Part shown: positions 7,124 to 8,974 of the stretch, one piece after another
How positions within the stretch are numbered: position 1 is the first letter of the stretch
Layout: every line of letters starts with the position of its first letter
NCBI GenBank assembly: GCA_900554465.1
Contig: USHF01000051.1
Span: 1-8,974 of the forward strand
Source of the DNA: an uncultured Collinsella sp.
GTDB lineage: Bacteria > Actinomycetota > Coriobacteriia > Coriobacteriales > Coriobacteriaceae
Direction: 5' to 3'
DNA: 8,974 nucleotides
Position numbers and translations under genes: made by a program
Notes under the pieces: generated by a model
Told to the model about the DNA's origin: nothing
The model's database searches: none
The model's input: the letters and a program-made list of their open reading frames with translations, nothing else

Positions 7124-8035
7124 CTATTTGTTTTCGCAGGCTTGCGCGGGCTGCGCGGGTTTGTCGCCCGTCACACCCAGCCCATAGCGAAAGCTAATGG
7201 CATCGACGGGGCATGCGCCCACGCATTTGCCGCAACGAATGCACTCGGCATGGTTGGGCGTACGCGTAACGTCCACGTCCATCTGGCACACTTTGGCGCA
7301 CTTACCGCACGAGACGCATTTGCACTGGTCAACCTGAATCCCCAGCAACGACACCTTGTTCATGAGCGCATAAAACGCACCGAGGGGGCAAATCCATTTG
7401 CAGAAGGGGCGGTAGAACAGCACGCTCAGCACCGCAACCGCAATGAGGATCGCGAGCTTCCAGGAAAAGAGCTTTCCCAGCGCGGAGCGGATTCCCGTAT
7501 TCATGATGGACAGCGGAATCGCGCCCTCGAGCACACCCTGCGGGCAGATGTACTTGCAAAAGAACGGGTCGCCCATACCCACATCGTTAACCACCAAGAC
7601 GGGCAGTAGCACCACGGCAAACAGTAGCACGGCATACTTGATGTACGTGAGCGGCTTGAGCTTTTTCGTGGAGAGCTTTTTGCTGGGAATCTTATGCAGA
7701 AGCTCTTGCAGCCATCCAAACGGACACAAAAAGCCGCATACAAAACGTCCCAGTAGCACGCCGATCAGAATGAGCGTTCCGGTGACGTAATACGAAAAGC
7801 TAAACTTAGACGATCCCACCACCGACTGAAACGACCCGATGGGGCACGCACCCGAGGCCGCTGGACACGAGTAGCAGTTAAGCCCCGGCACGCAGACGGC
7901 TTTGCCGGCTCCCTGGTAGATACCGCCCTTGGCAAAGTTAGGCAGGTGAATATTGGTCGCAAGCGTCGCCGCCGCCTGAATCAATCCGCGGAATCTCGCC
8001 AAAAGATGCGATGCAGTGTTTTTTCTTTTATCCAA
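7124..8035 (-). CDS. NapH/YccM-like membrane 4Fe-4S polyferredoxin
   Basis: With a TTG start at 8035 the protein has 303 residues. It carries four CxxxCP-type or related pairs near membrane segments: C54-YS-CP, C100GFLCP, C160KYICP and C212KWICP. An additional Cys48 and Cys64 lie in the first loop. Two ferredoxin-type 4Fe-4S motifs follow at the C-terminus: C240VSCGKCAKVC250 and C265IRCGKCVGACP. Hydrophobic segments at about 84-99, 131-150 and 193-208 are membrane spans. Proteins of this NapH/NosR/YccM type pass electrons through the membrane. The tail ferredoxin is expected on the cytoplasmic side and would feed outward. Start choice: the frame is open to TTG at 8113, but that stretch overlaps the CXXC gene, looks unlike a protein N-terminus and has no obvious ribosome site. 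TTG at 8035 lies ten bases after GGAG (8049-8046) and overlaps the upstream gene by eight bases. The start remains less certain than the identity. Confidence 0.88.
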   Translation of the reverse strand: MDKRKNTASHLLARFRGLIQAAATLATNIHLPNFAKGGIYQGAGKAVCVPGLNCYSCPAASGACPIGSFQSVVGSSKFSFSYYVTGTLILIGVLLGRFVCGFLCPFGWLQELLHKIPSKKLSTKKLKPLTYIKYAVLLFAVVLLPVLVVNDVGMGDPFFCKYICPQGVLEGAIPLSIMNTGIRSALGKLFSWKLAILIAVAVLSVLFYRPFCKWICPLGAFYALMNKVSLLGIQVDQCKCVSCGKCAKVCQMDVDVTRTPNHAECIRCGKCVGACPVDAISFRYGLGVTGDKPAQPAQACENK

Positions 8036-8174
8036 TTCCGATACACTCCAAGCACAGCCTGATTGCCTTGGCCAGCACGGCATCTGCCTCGCCGCGCATA
8101 ATTCCAAAGCCAACCATGGCTACCCCAACGATCAGCAAAGCCACCTGCGCCACAGGCTTAATCGCTTTGAACAA
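8028..8174 (-). CDS. 48-aa CXXC membrane miniprotein (CD1871A-like)
   Basis: This minus-strand gene encodes 48 residues from TTG (8174-8172) to TAA (8030-8028). It has a short basic start, one membrane helix (about residues 9-26, VAQVALLIVGVAMVGFGI), the motif MRGE, an amphipathic stretch, and a C-terminal CLECIGIG with Cys41 and Cys44. From memory this matches the small family named CD1871A family CXXC motif-containing protein, whose members end in the same CLECIGIG. AAGGAG (8188-8183) lies eight bases before the TTG. An in-frame GTG at 8183 overlaps that site and is less likely. The 3' end overlaps the start of the Fe-S gene by eight bases, so the two are probably translationally coupled and may act together in thiol or Fe-S electron transfer. 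The molecular role is not known to me. It is easily missed because it is short and uses a rare start. Confidence 0.8.
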   Translation of the reverse strand: MFKAIKPVAQVALLIVGVAMVGFGIMRGEADAVLAKAIRLCLECIGIG

Positions 8175-8207
8175 TCTGACCACTCCTTTCGTTTCGCGAC
8201 CCATTGG

Positions 8208-8235
8208 ACCATACCGACTATAAAATCCGTGTTAA
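8208..8235 (-). promoter_or_regulatory. candidate promoter of the CXXC / Fe-S / TlpA operon
   Basis: On the minus strand TTAACA (8235-8230) and TATGGT (8213-8208) resemble -35 and -10 boxes with 16 bases between them. They lie about 35 bases upstream of the miniprotein start. The match is partial and rests on pattern only. The element overlaps the -10 box proposed for the divergent response regulator gene. Confidence 0.4.
8219..8226 (+). promoter_or_regulatory. candidate -10 box of the response regulator gene
   Basis: TATAAAAT at 8219-8226 is a good -10 candidate 37 bases before the ATG. No convincing -35 hexamer lies at 17-18 bases: TTGGAC at 8204 is too close and the sequence at 8196 is poor. 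The promoter may therefore depend on an activator, possibly the regulator itself. Confidence 0.4.
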
Positions 8236-8263
8236 GCGTGAATGACTATGCAAGGAGAACGTT

Positions 8264-8926
8264 ATGCGCATCTTGGTCGTCGAGGACGAGCGGGCGCTGT
8301 GCGATGCGATCGCACGCAGCCTGCGCAACTTGGCCTATAGCGTCGACTGCTGCTACGACGGGCAGCAGGCCCTCGATCTACTCGATGTCGAGACCTTTGA
8401 TCTTGTCGTGCTCGACCTCAATCTCCCCCATGTCGACGGCATGACCGTGCTCAGGCAACTCAGGACAACTGATTGTGAGACCAAGGTGCTTGTGCTCTCG
8501 GCACGTGGCGAGGTCTCCGACAAGGTAGCGGGGCTCGATGCGGGCGCCAACGACTACCTCACCAAGCCGTTCCATCTTGACGAGCTGGCGGCACGTATAC
8601 GCAGCCTCACGCTCAGGCGCTTTACGCAAAGCGACGTTGTTCTAACCTGTGGATTGTTGAGCTTTGACACCAAGGCGCGCCTCGCCTCCGTGGGCGGCGA
8701 GACCCTATCCCTCACGCGCAAGGAGACCGGCATCTTGGAATACCTGATGCTTAACCAGGGGCGGCCGGTGAGCCAGGAAGAGCTTATCGAGCATGTATGG
8801 GACAGCAGCGTCAACAGCTTTAGCAACGCGACCCGCGTGCACATCTCGTCGCTGCGCAAAAAGCTGCGCGGCGCGTTGGGGCACGACCCCATCCGCAACC
8901 GAATCGGCGAAGGCTACGTTATGGAG
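8264..8926 (+). CDS. OmpR/PhoB-family response regulator, 3' end cut by adapter
   Basis: The visible 221 residues form a two-domain response regulator. The receiver domain (about 1-118) has the acidic pair Glu7/Asp8, the phospho-acceptor Asp51 in VVLDLNLP, the switch Ser79 in VLSARG and Lys101 in LTKPF. A winged-helix DNA-binding domain (about 125-221) follows, with LTRKETGILEYL, SQEELIEHVW and the recognition-helix region RVHISSLRKKLRG, ending at GEGYVM. An upstream sensor histidine kinase would phosphorylate Asp51 and the protein would then bind DNA. AAGGAG (8252-8257) lies six bases before the ATG. Only a few residues are expected to be missing, since the family ends soon after GxGY. The reading frame appears to continue to a TGA at 8945-8947, but every base from 8927 is sequencing adapter, so the apparent ending LSLIHI is artificial. 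The partner kinase probably lies beyond the contig end. The gene diverges from the redox operon and may regulate it. Confidence 0.95.
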
Positions 8927-8974
8927 CTGTCTCTTATACACATCTGACGCTGCCGACGACTCCTTACGTGTAGA
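8927..8974. other. Nextera/Tn5 adapter read-through, not genomic
   Basis: The 19-base Tn5 mosaic end (CTGTCTCTTATACACATCT) occupies 8927-8945. It is followed by GACGCTGCCGACGA (8946-8959), the rest of the Nextera read-1 adapter in reverse complement. Then come CTCCTTAC (8960-8967), the reverse complement of index GTAAGGAG that I recall as i5 S505/N505, and GTGTAGA (8968-8974), the start of the P5 flow-cell sequence. The order and lengths match an untrimmed library molecule exactly. The genomic sequence therefore ends at or just before 8926. Confidence 0.98.

Noticed and set aside
8036..8113. N-terminal extension of the Fe-S protein to TTG at 8113
   Set aside because: This stretch overlaps the CXXC miniprotein in another frame, reads as an unlikely N-terminus with scattered Cys, Trp and Arg, and has no clear ribosome binding site.
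8705..8941. A minus-strand frame beginning MYKRQ opposite the response regulator
   Set aside because: Its start codon and first residues come from the Nextera mosaic end, and the rest is antisense to a well-supported gene.

Overview
The window looks like chromosomal DNA from a high-GC, gut-type anaerobe. The protein sequences and the repeat content suggest Coriobacteriia, most likely Collinsella or a close relative. That assignment comes from my memory of such proteins, not from a search. The last 48 bases are not genomic. They are Nextera/Tn5 library adapter including an i5 index, so this is the end of a short-read contig and the last gene is cut by the library rather than by biology.

Layout from left to right: (1) a plus-strand gene for a membrane-anchored protein of unknown function, open at the left edge and closed by a perfect 16-bp terminator hairpin; (2) a convergent minus-strand gene for a very large ABC exporter of MacB/FtsX type, with ATPase and permease in one chain and a huge extracytoplasmic domain; (3) a minus-strand pair formed by a 52-codon rhodanese remnant that overlaps, through ATGA, a full-length CoA-disulfide/persulfide reductase carrying its own C-terminal rhodanese domain; (4) a minus-strand three-gene redox operon: a 48-aa CXXC membrane miniprotein, a NapH-like polyferredoxin membrane protein and a TlpA-like thioredoxin-fold lipoprotein, ended by a textbook terminator; (5) a divergent plus-strand OmpR/PhoB-type response regulator that runs into the adapter.

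The centre of the window (about 4.2-8.2 kb) is devoted to sulfur and thiol redox chemistry. The reductase-rhodanese protein should act on CoA-disulfide or persulfide in the cytoplasm. The operon next to it could move electrons through the membrane Fe-S protein to the extracytoplasmic CKPC thioredoxin fold. The CXXC miniprotein overlaps the Fe-S gene and is probably a small partner. The response regulator shares the intergenic promoter region with this operon and may control it; that is inference.

Two copies of a roughly 33-bp palindrome lie at or just after the stop codons of the two largest minus-strand genes. They look like a dispersed coriobacterial repeat. Two small genes, the CXXC miniprotein and the rhodanese remnant, are easy to miss because of their size, and the first of them starts with TTG.
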